A stretch of DNA of 7,000 bases from Candidatus Aminicenantota bacterium (lineage in GTDB: Bacteria; Acidobacteriota; Aminicenantia; UBA2199), in contig DAOVIP010000103.1 in assembly GCA_030671465.1 (NCBI GenBank), positions 1 through 7,000 on the forward strand, in the 5' to 3' direction. Below are positions 6,813 to 7,000 of this stretch, one piece after another. A program made the translations under genes and the position numbers. The notes under the pieces were generated by a model. It saw nothing but the letters and a program-made list of their open reading frames with translations. It made no database searches and was not told the DNA's origin. The stretch's first letter is position 1, and each line of letters starts with the position of its first letter.

Positions 6813-6893
6813 TTGAAGTTTATATTAAAAAAAGACTTGAAATTTGCCGGAGTTTTATTTATATTATTGATAGAATCTATTGGTTCGATATAG
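6813..6893 (+). CDS. Possible 26-residue hydrophobic small protein
   Basis: A TTG-initiated frame encodes MKFILKKDLKFAGVLFILLI and six more residues before TAG at 6891-6893. It has a near-ideal ribosome site, GAGGAAG (6799-6805, overlapping the recG stop), with a 7-base spacer. The product has a lysine-rich start and one hydrophobic stretch (about 11-20, AGVLFILLIE), as in tiny membrane peptides. Its stop overlaps the ribosome site of the lipoprotein gene, which would couple the two. Against it are its length, the TTG start and an overlapping candidate promoter, since AT-rich promoter DNA can look hydrophobic when translated. It could also be a leader peptide. Confidence 0.35.
   Translation: MKFILKKDLKFAGVLFILLIESIGSI
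6837..6865 (+). promoter_or_regulatory. Candidate promoter for the lipoprotein gene
   Basis: TTGAAA (6837-6842, five of six for -35), a 17-base spacer and TATATT (6860-6865, five of six for -10) form a good sigma70-type match. Initiation near 6872 would give a leader of about 30 bases carrying the AGGAG site. It would let the lipoprotein be expressed independently of recG. I see no clear terminator after recG. Confidence 0.5.
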
Positions 6894-6896
6894 GAG
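6892..6896 (+). promoter_or_regulatory. Ribosome binding site of the lipoprotein gene
   Basis: AGGAG lies 6 bases before ATG 6903 and only 3 before an adjacent in-frame GTG (6900), so the ATG is the better start. Confidence 0.7.
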
Positions 6897-6902
6897 ATTG
6901 TG

Positions 6903-7000
6903 ATGGTTAAGAAAGCAGTTGCCTCAATTTTATTTTCAATCTTTATGATCATGCTCTTTTCAGCTTGTCTGCGACCACCCCGGCATTATTATAATCCCCC
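6903..7000 (+). CDS. N-terminus of a putative lipoprotein (partial)
   Basis: The frame is open from ATG 6903 to the window edge, giving 32 complete codons. Residues 2-4 (VKK) and a hydrophobic core (5-19) form a signal peptide that ends in LFSAC, with C22 as the likely lipidated cysteine. A phenylalanine at -3 is not the most common lipobox residue, but serine at -2 and alanine at -1 fit. After C22 the mature protein begins LRPPRHYYNPP, a proline- and tyrosine-rich linker typical of envelope lipoproteins. Signal peptidase II processing and membrane anchoring are inferred. The body is beyond the window, so no function can be given. Confidence 0.75.
   Translation, partial: MVKKAVASILFSIFMIMLFSACLRPPRHYYNP

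Noticed and set aside
6801..6902. Intrinsic terminator after recG
   Set aside because: No stem with a following T-tract is visible; the gap is better explained by ribosome sites and a promoter match.

Overview
This is an AT-rich bacterial window with every supported gene on the + strand. It looks like ordinary chromosomal housekeeping DNA rather than a mobile or defence island: I see no transposase, phage gene, CRISPR array or insertion sequence. The exported-protein signal peptides, the closing lipoprotein and the receiver-HDOD signalling protein suggest a Gram-negative-type bacterium. The Ski2-like helicase, the TTG start codons and a tRNA without encoded CCA fit an environmental, possibly uncultivated lineage. 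I cannot name the phylum from the sequence alone.

Layout. Positions 1-132 are the C-terminal end of a membrane protein. A compact Ski2/HelY-type DExH helicase follows (186-2171). After a short gap with an AT-rich inverted repeat and a possible extended -10 promoter comes a two-domain signalling protein, a degenerate receiver fused to HDOD (2229-3374). A strong sigma70-type promoter (TTGACA, 17-bp spacer, TATAAA) then drives tRNA-Leu(CAG) (3498-3581). The purN start codon lies only 7 nt after that tRNA, followed by a small exported protein of unknown function (TTGA overlap with purN) and recG (4764-6800). This tRNA-purN-unknown-recG stretch is probably one transcription unit. At the right edge are a possible 26-codon membrane peptide, an overlapping candidate promoter and the start of a lipoprotein gene that runs off the window.

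The genes are functionally mixed: RNA/DNA unwinding, signalling, leucine decoding, de novo purine synthesis and replication-fork repair. The points most worth a second look are the leader-poor tRNA/purN junction, the receiver domain that has lost part of its acidic pocket, the tiny ORF after recG, and the conserved-looking exported protein between purN and recG. I found nothing that amounts to a clearly new multi-gene system.
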